Positions 1 through 5,865 are shown, numbered from the stretch's first letter. The stretch: DNA of 11,989 nt from Methanofastidiosum sp964630765 (GCA_964630765.1 CAZVXE010000044.1:1-11989); one strand, 5' to 3'. Translations and numbers: made by a program. Notes: a model not told the origin generated them from the letters alone.

Positions 1-218
1 TTTTTAGAATTTAGCCCAGTCGAATAACCTAGGTTTTCTATCTCAATTTGAATTTTTTCTAAAGTAATGGTGTCTGGATTAAACTCTACAATAGTATTAT
101 TGTCCAATAGATTGACTTTAACACTTTTTACCCCTTTTAGCGATGATACTTTGTCTTTAATAGAGCGTACACAGCTTTTACAATGCATCCCTTCAATTTT
201 TATTGTTGTTTTTTCCAT
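1..218 (-). CDS. Heavy-metal-associated (HMA) domain protein, N-terminal part; copper chaperone or start of a copper P-type ATPase (partial)
   Basis: The first 72 codons of a gene that runs off the left edge. Residues 1-70 look like a complete ferredoxin-fold HMA domain: a short beta strand, then GMHCKSC at residues 10-16 (metal ligands C13 and C16), a helix, and a closing NLGY near residues 63-66. HMA domains of this type bind Cu(I) through the two cysteines and pass it to partners, either as free CopZ-like chaperones or as N-terminal domains of CopA-type ATPases. The reading frame is still open at base 1, so it is at least slightly longer than a typical free chaperone (about 68-70 residues), but this does not decide between the two. 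The ATG at 218-216 is preceded by GGAGGTAAAG, a strong Shine-Dalgarno site. It lies 87 nt downstream of the membrane winged-helix gene on the same strand, which may regulate it. Metal specificity for copper is inferred from the motif only. Confidence 0.88.
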   Translation of the reverse strand, partial: MEKTTIKIEGMHCKSCVRSIKDKVSSLKGVKSVKVNLLDNNTIVEFNPDTITLEKIQIEIENLGYSTGLNSK

Positions 219-220
219 AG

Positions 221-230
221 CTTTACCTCC
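221..230 (-). promoter_or_regulatory. Shine-Dalgarno site of the HMA gene
   Basis: Read on the minus strand this is GGAGGTAAAG, ending 2 nt before the ATG, with the GGAGG core 7 nt upstream. It fixes the start codon at 218 and shows that this gene is translated from a leader, unlike the apparently leaderless gene upstream of it. Confidence 0.8.
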
Positions 231-260
231 TATTGATTTTAGCTATAGAAAAAATTGTAA

Positions 261-318
261 TGAAACTCTTTATTAGGCATTGTTTGAAACTAGTTTCGCA
301 TAGTTTCAATGTTTCAAT
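261..318. repeat. Cluster of TGAAAC/GTTTCA repeats upstream of the HMA gene (candidate operator)
   Basis: Five copies of a TGAAAC-like unit lie within 58 bp. TGAAAC is at 261-266 and 285-290, its inverse GTTTC at 293-297, and GTTTCAAT is directly repeated in tandem at 303-310 and 311-318. The copies at 286-297 form a perfect 12-bp palindrome, GAAACTAGTTTC. The right end of the cluster overlaps the stop codon of the winged-helix gene (308-306). The cluster sits 43-100 bp upstream of the HMA start, where an archaeal TATA/BRE region would be; a weak TATA-like CTAATAAA is at 276-269 on the minus strand. Binding by a regulator is inference. Confidence 0.45.
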
Positions 319-797
319 ATGACAACATTAGTCATACCACGTCTTCTTCGCTCTATTACCCCTCTCCCTTCTAGTTTGTCTAAGATTCTAGTTACTTTTA
401 CCTTGTTAAAATTTGTTTTGTCTGTAAGGTCAGATTGGAAAATAGTGCCGTTTGCGTCTATAATATTCTCTAATACTATTTTTTCTTCGTCATTTAAGGT
501 TTTCATGATTTCTTCATAATCTTCTTTTTTAATGGATGCATCCTTTACTTCTTCTTTAGACGGGGTTCTTTCTTCTTTTCCAAAAAAGATAAGATAGATT
601 CCTATTATAATCACAAAGCTCATTATAGCGATGCTGACATTGGTCTGAAAATCAATCGTTCCCCACATAGGGCATGATGATCCGTGTTCGCAAGATGTAT
701 TTACTATTTCTGTCATAGCTCTGTTAAATGAGAAAATAATAAATCCCATTAATAGAGCCACAAAAATTATCAGAACACCTACAATTCGATTCCGCAT
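306..797 (-). CDS. Membrane-anchored winged-helix (MarR-like) transcriptional regulator, two TM segments
   Basis: A 163-residue protein with TM helix 1 at about residues 5-24, an outer loop at 25-54, TM helix 2 at about 55-72, a charged linker, and a winged helix-turn-helix domain at about 100-163. The wHTH shows a MarR-like pattern: an initial helix (DEEKIVLENI), a recognition helix region (KTNFNKVKVTRILDKLEGRG) and a basic wing (ERRRRG). Positive residues at the N-terminus and after TM2 put the DNA-binding domain in the cytoplasm. It resembles the archaeal group annotated as predicted membrane-associated transcriptional regulators (COG2512-like, from memory). The outer loop holds C36, H38, C42 and M44, residues that could bind a soft metal or form a disulphide. 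The gene directly precedes the HMA gene on the same strand, so a metal-responsive role is plausible but unproven. There is no Shine-Dalgarno site; a TATA box about 27 nt upstream suggests a leaderless mRNA. Confidence 0.85.
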   Translation of the reverse strand: MRNRIVGVLIIFVALLMGFIIFSFNRAMTEIVNTSCEHGSSCPMWGTIDFQTNVSIAIMSFVIIIGIYLIFFGKEERTPSKEEVKDASIKKEDYEEIMKTLNDEEKIVLENIIDANGTIFQSDLTDKTNFNKVKVTRILDKLEGRGVIERRRRGMTNVVILKH

Positions 798-820
798 AAA
801 AATAATGGATTAATTATGAT

Positions 821-828
821 TATAAATA
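821..828 (-). promoter_or_regulatory. TATA box of the membrane winged-helix gene
   Basis: The minus strand reads TATTTATA within a very AT-rich stretch. Its centre is about 27 nt upstream of the ATG at 797, the usual archaeal distance from TATA box to transcription start, so the mRNA probably starts at or next to the start codon. No Shine-Dalgarno sequence is present before the ATG, which agrees. The surrounding AT-richness leaves the exact box uncertain. Confidence 0.5.
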
Positions 829-872
829 TTATTATAATTAATAATTACCATAAACAGCGAAAGGCATATATA

Positions 873-949
873 GAATAATAAAAGAAAAGCTTTGAGGGAG
901 AACTTAGAGTCTCCATTGGAATTTTCGACTCATAAGATTCTTCCTCAAA
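873..949 (-). terminator. Long hairpin plus T-rich tract: terminator of the Cys-rich gene
   Basis: Bases 891-902 pair with 938-949 (12 positions, one mismatch that is G-U on the plus strand and A-C on the minus). Next, 903-906 pairs with 933-936 and 907-911 pairs with 927-931, with single-base bulges at 937 and 932. The result is a stem of about 21 pairs with a 15-nt loop (912-926). On the minus strand the hairpin begins 5 nt after the stop codon of the Cys-rich gene and is followed at once by GCTTTTCTTTTATTATT (889-873). This has the layout of an intrinsic terminator. It fills most of the 157-bp gap between the two genes, with the winged-helix promoter in the remainder; I see no gene in this gap. 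Confidence 0.7.
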
Positions 950-954
950 TTATT

Positions 955-1452
955 TTAACAGTTTGTGCAACTACTAGTAGAGCAGCACGAGCAAGAATTT
1001 GGGCAGTACCAGTCATAATAGCAGTATCCATTGCATGTGCAGTTATATCTGTAGTAACCGCACGAGCAGTATGAAGTATACGTTGTAATTGTAGGAGTTT
1101 TATGTTCGCAGTTGTAAAGTTGATCCTCTAAGGATTTTACCCGAGTTTCATAGTTGTCAACAACTTTTTGTTTCAAATCAACGTTTCTTTGTGCACTATC
1201 GTACTGAGATTTAAGAGATCTAACCTCTGACTCAAGATCCGTTATCTTCTTATTTTTATCTGATATCTGTGATTCTAACAAAGATATTTTATTATCGAGC
1301 CCAATCTTCTCAGTAAGCAGAACGTTGTACTGAGTTCCTTGCCCGGTGTCCGAAAGTGAACGATACAAGAAAAAGAAGTTTCCTATTATTGATACTAATA
1401 AAAGCACTGCAAGCACTGCAGATAAAACTTTCAATCCATCGCCATTACTCAT
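955..1452 (-). CDS. Membrane-anchored coiled-coil protein with Cys/Tyr-rich C-terminal tail, unknown function
   Basis: A 165-residue protein I do not recognise. Residues 8-30 form one hydrophobic segment, either an uncleaved anchor or a signal peptide. Residues about 42-112 have heptad spacing of Leu/Ile/Val with charged flanks, a predicted coiled coil. Residues 113-165 form a tail with 12 cysteines (115, 129, 131, 138, 140, 144, 150, 154, 156, 157, 162, 165), including CSC, CTC and CSCC groups, many tyrosines and several asparagines. The topology suggests that the coil and tail face outside, where cysteines could form disulphides or bind metal. The ATG at 1452 follows AGGAGGT (1464-1458), a near-perfect Shine-Dalgarno site, and a TATA box lies further upstream, so the mRNA has a leader of about 30 nt. 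The gene is monocistronic, ending in a strong hairpin terminator. Candidate roles are metal binding, surface cross-linking or structural scaffolding; none is shown. Confidence 0.8.
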   Translation of the reverse strand: MSNGDGLKVLSAVLAVLLLVSIIGNFFFLYRSLSDTGQGTQYNVLLTEKIGLDNKISLLESQISDKNKKITDLESEVRSLKSQYDSAQRNVDLKQKVVDNYETRVKSLEDQLYNCEHKTPTITTYTSYCSCGYYRYNCTCNGYCYYDWYCPNSCSCCSTSSCTNC

Positions 1453-1457
1453 AGCAT

Positions 1458-1464
1458 ACCTCCT
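1458..1464 (-). promoter_or_regulatory. Shine-Dalgarno site of the Cys-rich gene
   Basis: The minus strand reads AGGAGGT, 5 nt before the ATG at 1452. It settles that start over the out-of-frame ATG at 1457-1455. Confidence 0.8.
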
Positions 1465-1493
1465 TATTATAATTTAATTATTACACTAAATAA

Positions 1494-1545
1494 AGATGAA
1501 ACAATATATAAAAGTTTAGATGAAATAATAGTAAAACCGTTTCAT
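1494..1545. repeat. ATGAAA direct and inverted repeats flanking the Cys-rich gene's TATA box (candidate operator)
   Basis: AGATGAAACAATA (1494-1506) and AGATGAAATAATA (1518-1530) match at 12 of 13 positions and are 24 bp apart. GTTTCAT (1539-1545) is the exact inverse of ATGAAAC (1496-1502). The units surround and overlap the TATA box at 1513-1505, a position suited to a repressor that blocks TBP. They resemble the TGAAAC cluster at 261-318. The 147-bp gap between the divergent genes (1453-1599) holds these repeats and two promoters but no gene. Confidence 0.4.
1505..1513 (-). promoter_or_regulatory. TATA box of the Cys-rich gene
   Basis: The minus strand reads TTTTATATA, a good archaeal TATA box. 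Initiation about 26 nt downstream would fall near 1483, giving a leader of about 30 nt that carries the AGGAGGT ribosome site. Confidence 0.6.
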
Positions 1546-1569
1546 ATTTTGAAAAAGTCAAATCAAAAC

Positions 1570-1577
1570 TTTTAAAA
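1570..1577 (+). promoter_or_regulatory. TATA box of wecB
   Basis: TTTTAAAA is centred 26-27 nt upstream of the ATG at 1600, which predicts transcription starting at the start codon. No Shine-Dalgarno sequence precedes that ATG, in agreement with a leaderless mRNA. Confidence 0.55.
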
Positions 1578-1599
1578 GCATAATTTTTAATCATTTCTT

Positions 1600-2688
1600 A
1601 TGAAAATACTCTCAATAGTGGGTGCAAGACCTAACTTCATGAAAATAAAGCCCATTTATGAAGAGTTTAAGAAAAGAAGAATAGATCAAGTTCTTGTGCA
1701 TACAGGCCAACACTACGATGAGAACATGAATCGAGTTTTTTTTGAGGATTTAGAGCTACCAAAACCTGATGTTTTCCTTGGCATAGGTTCTGGAACGCAC
1801 GGAGTTCAGACAGGAGCTATGATGTCAAGGATAGAGGAAGTGTTAAGTCAAGAAAAACCTGATCTGACAGTTGTCGTAGGAGATGTAAATTCTACACTTG
1901 CCGGTGCGATATCTTCTATTAAAATGCAGATTCCTGTGGCCCATGTGGAATCTGGATATCGTTCATTTGATATGAGGATGCCGGAAGAAATTAACAGGAT
2001 ACTTGTTGACAGAATATCTCAGTTTTTATTCGCACCCACAGAAGACGCAGTAAATAATCTGATATCTGAAGGGGCTGATAAAAAAAGAATCTTCTTTGTC
2101 GGGAATGTTATGGTTGAGACATTGTTATCACATCTCCAAAAATCAAAAAAATCAAAAATTTTAATGGATCTATCTTTAGAATCTGATAATTATGGGCTGA
2201 TGACTATCCATAGGGCTGAGAATACAGCTGACCCCAAAAAACTTATTGAATTATTCACTTCTTTAGCTAAGATTGGTCATAAGATTATTGTTCCCCTACA
2301 CCCAAGAACAAAAAAAGTATTGGAAGAACTTGGATATCTAAAGAAACTTGGGGCAAATATCAAAATAATTGAGCCTCTGGGGTATCTTGACTTTTTATGG
2401 TTGATGTCAAACTCTAGTTTTGTGATGACTGATTCTGGAGGGATCCAAGAAGAGGCTTTAATGCTTGATGTACCTTGCATAACGCTTAGAGAGAACACTG
2501 AAAGAGTAGTTACACTAAAAAATGGTGCAAATATTCTTGTTGGAACAGACACAATAAAATTATCTTCGGCTCTAAACGAAATTCCAACTAGGGATAAAAC
2601 ATACCCAAAACCTCCACTATGGGACGATAAAGTCTCAAAAAGAATTGCCGATGCAATAATTGATCATCCGGAACTTTTTGCCCTTTAA
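1600..2688 (+). CDS. wecB: UDP-N-acetylglucosamine 2-epimerase (non-hydrolysing)
   Basis: A 362-residue cytoplasmic enzyme of normal family length that interconverts UDP-GlcNAc and UDP-ManNAc, the first step toward ManNAc or ManNAcA sugars in surface glycans. Family motifs appear in order: GARPNFMKIKPI (8-19), HTGQHYD (34-40), VVGDVNS (92-98), HVESGYRSF (115-123) with MPEEINR (127-133), TIHRAEN (203-209), DSGGIQEEA (278-286) and TER (300-302). D95, E117, E130 and H204 align with the catalytic residues known in bacterial WecB. After TER the usual Pro-Glu is Val-Val, a minor departure near the nucleotide-binding region. The gene is probably leaderless from its own TATA box. The AI-2E-family gene starts 45 nt after its stop, with its own TATA-like box. 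I see no UDP-ManNAc dehydrogenase (wecC) in the window. Identity is secure; which glycan it serves is unknown. Confidence 0.96.
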   Translation: MKILSIVGARPNFMKIKPIYEEFKKRRIDQVLVHTGQHYDENMNRVFFEDLELPKPDVFLGIGSGTHGVQTGAMMSRIEEVLSQEKPDLTVVVGDVNSTLAGAISSIKMQIPVAHVESGYRSFDMRMPEEINRILVDRISQFLFAPTEDAVNNLISEGADKKRIFFVGNVMVETLLSHLQKSKKSKILMDLSLESDNYGLMTIHRAENTADPKKLIELFTSLAKIGHKIIVPLHPRTKKVLEELGYLKKLGANIKIIEPLGYLDFLWLMSNSSFVMTDSGGIQEEALMLDVPCITLRENTERVVTLKNGANILVGTDTIKLSSALNEIPTRDKTYPKPPLWDDKVSKRIADAIIDHPELFAL

Positions 2689-2689
2689 A

Positions 2690-2697
2690 TTTATATA
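2690..2697 (+). promoter_or_regulatory. TATA-like box upstream of the AI-2E family gene
   Basis: TTTATATA lies directly after the wecB stop codon. Initiation about 27 nt downstream, near 2720, would leave a 14-nt leader with a weak ribosome site (GGTG, 2728-2731) before the ATG at 2734. The downstream pair of membrane genes could therefore be transcribed apart from wecB. Confidence 0.5.
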
Positions 2698-2733
2698 CCC
2701 CTATACTATTTATCATTAAAAAGAGATGGTGCT

Positions 2734-3858
2734 ATGGAAGAAATTGAGTATAAAATTGCAATTGCCTCAATATTCACATTCTTTCTTATAATTGCAGCAC
2801 TTACTCTTTTTCCCCTTATAGATGCACTTATTGTAACATTTGTTCTAGTTTACCTCATGAGGCCAATAAACAGCGTATTGATCAAATTCATGAGCAAAAC
2901 ATACGCCGCGATACTTTCGGCCATAATAATAATAATACCTACCTTTTTACTATTCTTCTATCTTGCAGCCGCTACTATCAATTATGTTATCAAAGAGAAG
3001 ATTTTTGAGAAATTAATGGTGATATTTAATGATTTTGATGCCTATTCAAAAAGTATATTCATCTCATTTCTTAACTACTATGGTATAGAATATTCTAACG
3101 ACCTTGACAAGATTACAAATATTTTAACTACAAAGTTGCATGAACTGATATCTTATCTCTCTGAGGAGATTATTGACCTTACAATTCATATACCTGAATT
3201 TGCAATGAAACTTTTGCTTGCATCAATACTTGCATTATACCTATTAAAAGAAGGCGGAACTATTAAAAACACATTTGTTACTTTGTTGCCCGAAAATAAA
3301 AAGAAGACAATCTCATCCCTTCTTCACGGGATTGACATTGTTTTTGAAAGTATTATCCTTGTTAATATTTTAAAAGCAATTTTCACTACAATAATAAGTT
3401 ACTTTATCTTTTTAATATTTGGAATACCTTACCCCTTACTTCTGGCCGTCATGTCTGGGTTTATGGATTTTGCGCCAATACTAGGTCCTTGGATGTTATT
3501 TTCAGGAATTGCTGTTGTCTATGTAATGAAAGGGCAAGCAATGACCGGAATTTATGTTTTTATTCTAGGTCAGGTATTAGTTACTATAATACCTGAACTT
3601 TACATCAAGCCAAAACTTGCAGGAAAATACGCCAAAATACATCCAATGATATTTTTATTTGGATTCTTTGGAGGGCTTTTAGCCTTTGGAGCAATAGGAA
3701 TTTTTGTAGGCCCAATAGCAATTGGAATTGTGATGGTATTCATTAAATACTATCTGTTGGGTAAAGAAATCGAAAGAAAAAATTCTTTTGTTGATAAAGT
3801 ACTAACTCAAGTAGACAAGATGATAAAGTTTGAGGGAACTAAAAATGGTAAACTATAA
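2734..3858 (+). CDS. AI-2E family (PerM/YdiK-like) multi-pass membrane transporter
   Basis: A 374-residue integral membrane protein with the layout of the AI-2E transporter family (COG0628). Hydrophobic helices lie at about 8-42 and 57-82, followed by a polar loop (about 85-150) and further helices from 153 to 342. Family landmarks are FAPILGPW (246-253), YIKPKLAG (290-297) and the glycine-rich stretch HPMIFLFGFFGG...GIFVGP (303-327). The length is typical. The family name comes from one E. coli exporter of autoinducer 2. Other members act as sodium/proton antiporters or have no known substrate, so nothing here implies quorum sensing. The last 14 bases overlap the next gene, so the two are translationally coupled, which suggests that the proteins share a membrane process. 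Confidence 0.9.
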   Translation: MEEIEYKIAIASIFTFFLIIAALTLFPLIDALIVTFVLVYLMRPINSVLIKFMSKTYAAILSAIIIIIPTFLLFFYLAAATINYVIKEKIFEKLMVIFNDFDAYSKSIFISFLNYYGIEYSNDLDKITNILTTKLHELISYLSEEIIDLTIHIPEFAMKLLLASILALYLLKEGGTIKNTFVTLLPENKKKTISSLLHGIDIVFESIILVNILKAIFTTIISYFIFLIFGIPYPLLLAVMSGFMDFAPILGPWMLFSGIAVVYVMKGQAMTGIYVFILGQVLVTIIPELYIKPKLAGKYAKIHPMIFLFGFFGGLLAFGAIGIFVGPIAIGIVMVFIKYYLLGKEIERKNSFVDKVLTQVDKMIKFEGTKNGKL

Positions 3859-4918
3859 GACCATTCTACCGTTTGTTGCTGGAATAATATTAATACTAAT
3901 TTTTGTTCAATTTGTAGGTTATAATGAATTTATTACTTTAATAAAAAGTGCTAATCCTTTATATTTAGGTCTTGCAATTGTATTCCAATTGCTTAATTTA
4001 ATTTTTGAGGCCTATAAATGGAAACCACTACTCGAATCCTTAAAGCCAAAAGTTTCTATGAGAAATGTATTTGTTGCCACAATGGTTGGTATTTTCTTCA
4101 ATAATGTTACCCCTAGTGCTAAAACAGGGGGGGAGCCAATGAAGACATTTCTTATTTCTAAGGAAGAGGATATCAGCCCAATTGAAAATGTTTTTGCTAC
4201 AGTTACTGCGGATAGATTTGTAGAATCCCTACCTTTTTTCGTTCTTGCTATTTTCTCCGTGATGTATGTTAATCTTTTCTATAGCGTAAGGTGGACTACG
4301 ATTGCTTTATTGTCATTTGTAATTATTATTTACGTATGTGTACTCTTGGTAGCTACTTATGTCTGTTTCAATAAAGAAGCTGGCGAGAAAGTCGTTTTCA
4401 AATTCTTAAGAATACTAGGGAAATTTTCTAAGAGAATTAATAAATATGAAGATCTGGCAGTATCGATGGTAGAAAATTTTCATGGGCAGTTTCAACTAAT
4501 TCTAAGGAGCAGAAAGGTCTTGTATAGATCCATTGCCGCATCAATAGTAATGTGGGCCTGCTGGATTCTTAGGACATATTTTGTCTTTTTAGCACTCGGG
4601 AAACCTTTGAATCCATTGCTTGTTGCACTTGTATCTACAATAAGTCTCCTCATGGGATTGCTTCCGTTACTGCCTGGCGGCCTTGGAGTCGTTGAAGTAA
4701 CAATGACAGTTTTATATGCCTCGCTAAAAGTAGGGAAAAATATTGCCCTTACAGCAACAATTTTGGATAGGATCCTTTCATTTTGGCTTGTTTTAATTTT
4801 CACAGGAATTATTACTTCCTATAACCTGCCTAAACTTAAGCCTATGAAATCCGAAGCTAAAAGTCGAATGATAAGCCATAATGAAGAAAATGAGTCAAAT
4901 AAACAGATTAATATTTAA
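3845..4918 (+). CDS. UPF0104 / LPG-synthase-TM-like flippase-type membrane protein
   Basis: A 357-residue protein with about eight predicted TM helices, matching the family that includes the integral membrane domain of bacterial MprF and archaeal relatives such as AglD's C-terminal region (COG0392). Landmarks are NNVTPSAKTGGEP (86-98), where the family has a conserved polar helix break, and LLPGGLGVVE (275-284), the family's PGGLG signature. Members flip or transfer lipid-linked head groups or sugars; the substrate is not readable here. I chose ATG 3845 over the upstream in-frame TTG 3830 because GAGGG (3832-3836) lies 8 nt before it and because MVNYKTILPF is a normal N-terminus for the family. 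A run of seven G (4127-4133) encodes the conserved TGGEP, so the frame is sound there. The polar C-terminal tail (about 330-357) is probably cytoplasmic. It overlaps the preceding gene by 14 nt. Confidence 0.88.
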   Translation: MVNYKTILPFVAGIILILIFVQFVGYNEFITLIKSANPLYLGLAIVFQLLNLIFEAYKWKPLLESLKPKVSMRNVFVATMVGIFFNNVTPSAKTGGEPMKTFLISKEEDISPIENVFATVTADRFVESLPFFVLAIFSVMYVNLFYSVRWTTIALLSFVIIIYVCVLLVATYVCFNKEAGEKVVFKFLRILGKFSKRINKYEDLAVSMVENFHGQFQLILRSRKVLYRSIAASIVMWACWILRTYFVFLALGKPLNPLLVALVSTISLLMGLLPLLPGGLGVVEVTMTVLYASLKVGKNIALTATILDRILSFWLVLIFTGIITSYNLPKLKPMKSEAKSRMISHNEENESNKQINI

Positions 4919-4942
4919 ATAGAACCGATAATTATAAATTAA

Positions 4943-4951
4943 TTTTATATA
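4943..4951 (+). promoter_or_regulatory. TATA box of the GNAT gene
   Basis: TTTTATATA is centred 28 nt upstream of the GTG at 4975, the same distance seen before wecB and nurA. It separates the acetyltransferase from the membrane gene upstream. Confidence 0.6.
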
Positions 4952-4974
4952 CTTTAAATATTAAATTTGATAAG

Positions 4975-5433
4975 GTGAATTTGTTGAGGGTTAGAGAAGC
5001 TTCGTTTAGAGACAGATATAATATATATGATCTTATTGATAGTTTGCACAATGTACCCCTAAAGTCTCCTGATGAAATTGCTAATTTTAATAAGATACTT
5101 ACGGAATATATCAAAAATCCGAACATAAAAATATTTGTTGCCGAAGAGAATTTACTTGACAGTGTTGAAATTTGCGGTTTCTTATCTCTTTTCGTTAAAC
5201 CAATACTGTTTTACAGTTACAACGTATGTCACATTGAAGACATTGTCATAAAGGATGAGTACAAGGGAAAAGGTGTTGGGGCAGAACTTTTAGAAGCTGC
5301 AATTAACTACGGAAAAAGGGTCAAATGCAAGTACATAACAGTATCCATTGAGGGCGGAGACCCCATGACAAAGAAATTCTACAAAGCATGCGGTTTTGCT
5401 GAAAACTCTCTCGAAATGAAATACTATTTATAA
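4975..5433 (+). CDS. GNAT-family N-acetyltransferase
   Basis: A 152-residue single-domain protein with the GNAT fold. It begins with the common VREASFRD start (6-13), has a central strand HIEDIVI (86-92), then the acetyl-CoA pyrophosphate loop EYKGKGVGAELL (95-106), which fits the R/Q-x-x-G-x-G/A rule with Lys in the first position, and ends with the FYKACGF motif (135-141). It transfers an acetyl group from acetyl-CoA to an amine; the substrate cannot be read, and protein N-terminal, amino acid and small amine acceptors all occur in this family. The start is uncertain. GTG 4975 is about 28 nt from the TATA box and would be leaderless. TTG 4984 would be 5 nt after GGTGA (4974-4978) and would give a more standard MRVREA start. 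The next gene has a separate leader, so this looks monocistronic. Confidence 0.88.
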   Translation: MNLLRVREASFRDRYNIYDLIDSLHNVPLKSPDEIANFNKILTEYIKNPNIKIFVAEENLLDSVEICGFLSLFVKPILFYSYNVCHIEDIVIKDEYKGKGVGAELLEAAINYGKRVKCKYITVSIEGGDPMTKKFYKACGFAENSLEMKYYL

Positions 5434-5439
5434 TTTTTT
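5434..5439 (+). terminator. T-run after the GNAT gene
   Basis: Six T bases immediately follow the TAA stop, then CCC and more T. Archaeal RNA polymerase can terminate at such T-runs without a hairpin. The run is short and the region AT-rich, so this is only a candidate. Confidence 0.35.
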
Positions 5440-5504
5440 CCCTATTTTAATTCTATACGAAAATTATTTATTTTGATGCATTTTAGATGTTCTGTGATTT
5501 TATG

Positions 5505-5819
5505 ATGAAAGAGATAAAAAAATTTGACATTGGTTCAGTTGCTAAAATGTTTTTCTTTATTGGACTAATAGCAGGTTTAATTGCGGGTATAGTCTTTGCA
5601 ATTGCTTTTGTAGTTGCTGGAGCATTTGGCCCTCAATTATATCCTGACATGTATAATAGTTTTCCGCCCAATACAGGTGCACTGGTTGCTTTAACAGGAA
5701 TAGTAGCTTTCCCAATAATATATGCCATTTTCGGAGCAATTTCGGGGATAATATTTGCCGGATTTTACAATATTATTGCTCGAGCAGTCGGAGGCATTAA
5801 GGCAGAATTCATAGAATAA
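5505..5819 (+). CDS. Small two-TM membrane protein, DUF3566-like, unknown function
   Basis: A 104-residue protein starting MKEIKKFDIGSVAKMF, with a hydrophobic, glycine-rich segment at about 14-39, an outer loop FGPQLYPDMYNSFPPNTG (41-58), a second hydrophobic region at about 59-88 and a C-terminal amphipathic end (FYNIIARAVGGIKAEFIE). The short basic N-terminus running straight into a TM helix, and the closing GGIK-E-IE, recall small archaeal membrane proteins of the DUF3566 type; this comparison is from memory. Both termini would face the cytoplasm. I chose ATG 5505 over in-frame ATGs at 5487 and 5502. The 5487 start adds MFCDFM before the usual beginning, while GTGAT (5494-5498) lies 6 nt before 5505 and can pair with the end of 16S rRNA. 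The 5502 start is almost equally possible. Function is unknown and the nearby nurA has its own promoter. Confidence 0.75.
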   Translation: MKEIKKFDIGSVAKMFFFIGLIAGLIAGIVFAIAFVVAGAFGPQLYPDMYNSFPPNTGALVALTGIVAFPIIYAIFGAISGIIFAGFYNIIARAVGGIKAEFIE

Positions 5820-5834
5820 TTTTAGAAGATAGTT

Positions 5835-5842
5835 TTTTATAT
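5835..5842 (+). promoter_or_regulatory. TATA box of the nurA-herA-mre11-rad50 operon
   Basis: TTTTATAT is centred about 27 nt before the ATG of nurA at 5866. No Shine-Dalgarno site precedes nurA, so its message is probably leaderless. It is the only convincing promoter I see for the four repair genes. Confidence 0.6.
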
Positions 5843-5865
5843 TCAGTTTTCATTTTTAAAACAAG

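Noticed and set aside
67..276. Plus-strand 69-codon open frame at the left edge
   Set aside because: It lies opposite the HMA gene, whose GMHCKSC motif and ribosome site are clear.
892..1074. Plus-strand 60-codon open frame beginning TTG, with a TATATA (867-872) upstream
   Set aside because: It is antisense to the Cys-rich gene, starts inside the terminator hairpin and has no ribosome site; its cysteine-free product looks random. A weak antisense transcript is possible, but there is no case for a protein.
2277..2552. Minus-strand 91-codon open frame inside wecB
   Set aside because: It is a shadow of the wecB coding strand, has no ribosome site and no recognisable protein features.
2734..3858. 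Reading the AI-2E family gene as evidence of quorum sensing
   Set aside because: The family name comes from one bacterial member and many members do other transport; there is no luxS or signal-related gene here.
4127..4133. Run of seven G in the flippase-type gene as a possible sequencing error
   Set aside because: It encodes the conserved TGGEP motif in frame and the family similarity continues on both sides.
5502..5508. ATGATGA resembling a C/D-box RNA box C
   Set aside because: It is simply two adjacent start-type codons (MMK), and I found no matching D box (CTGA) nearby in the right place.
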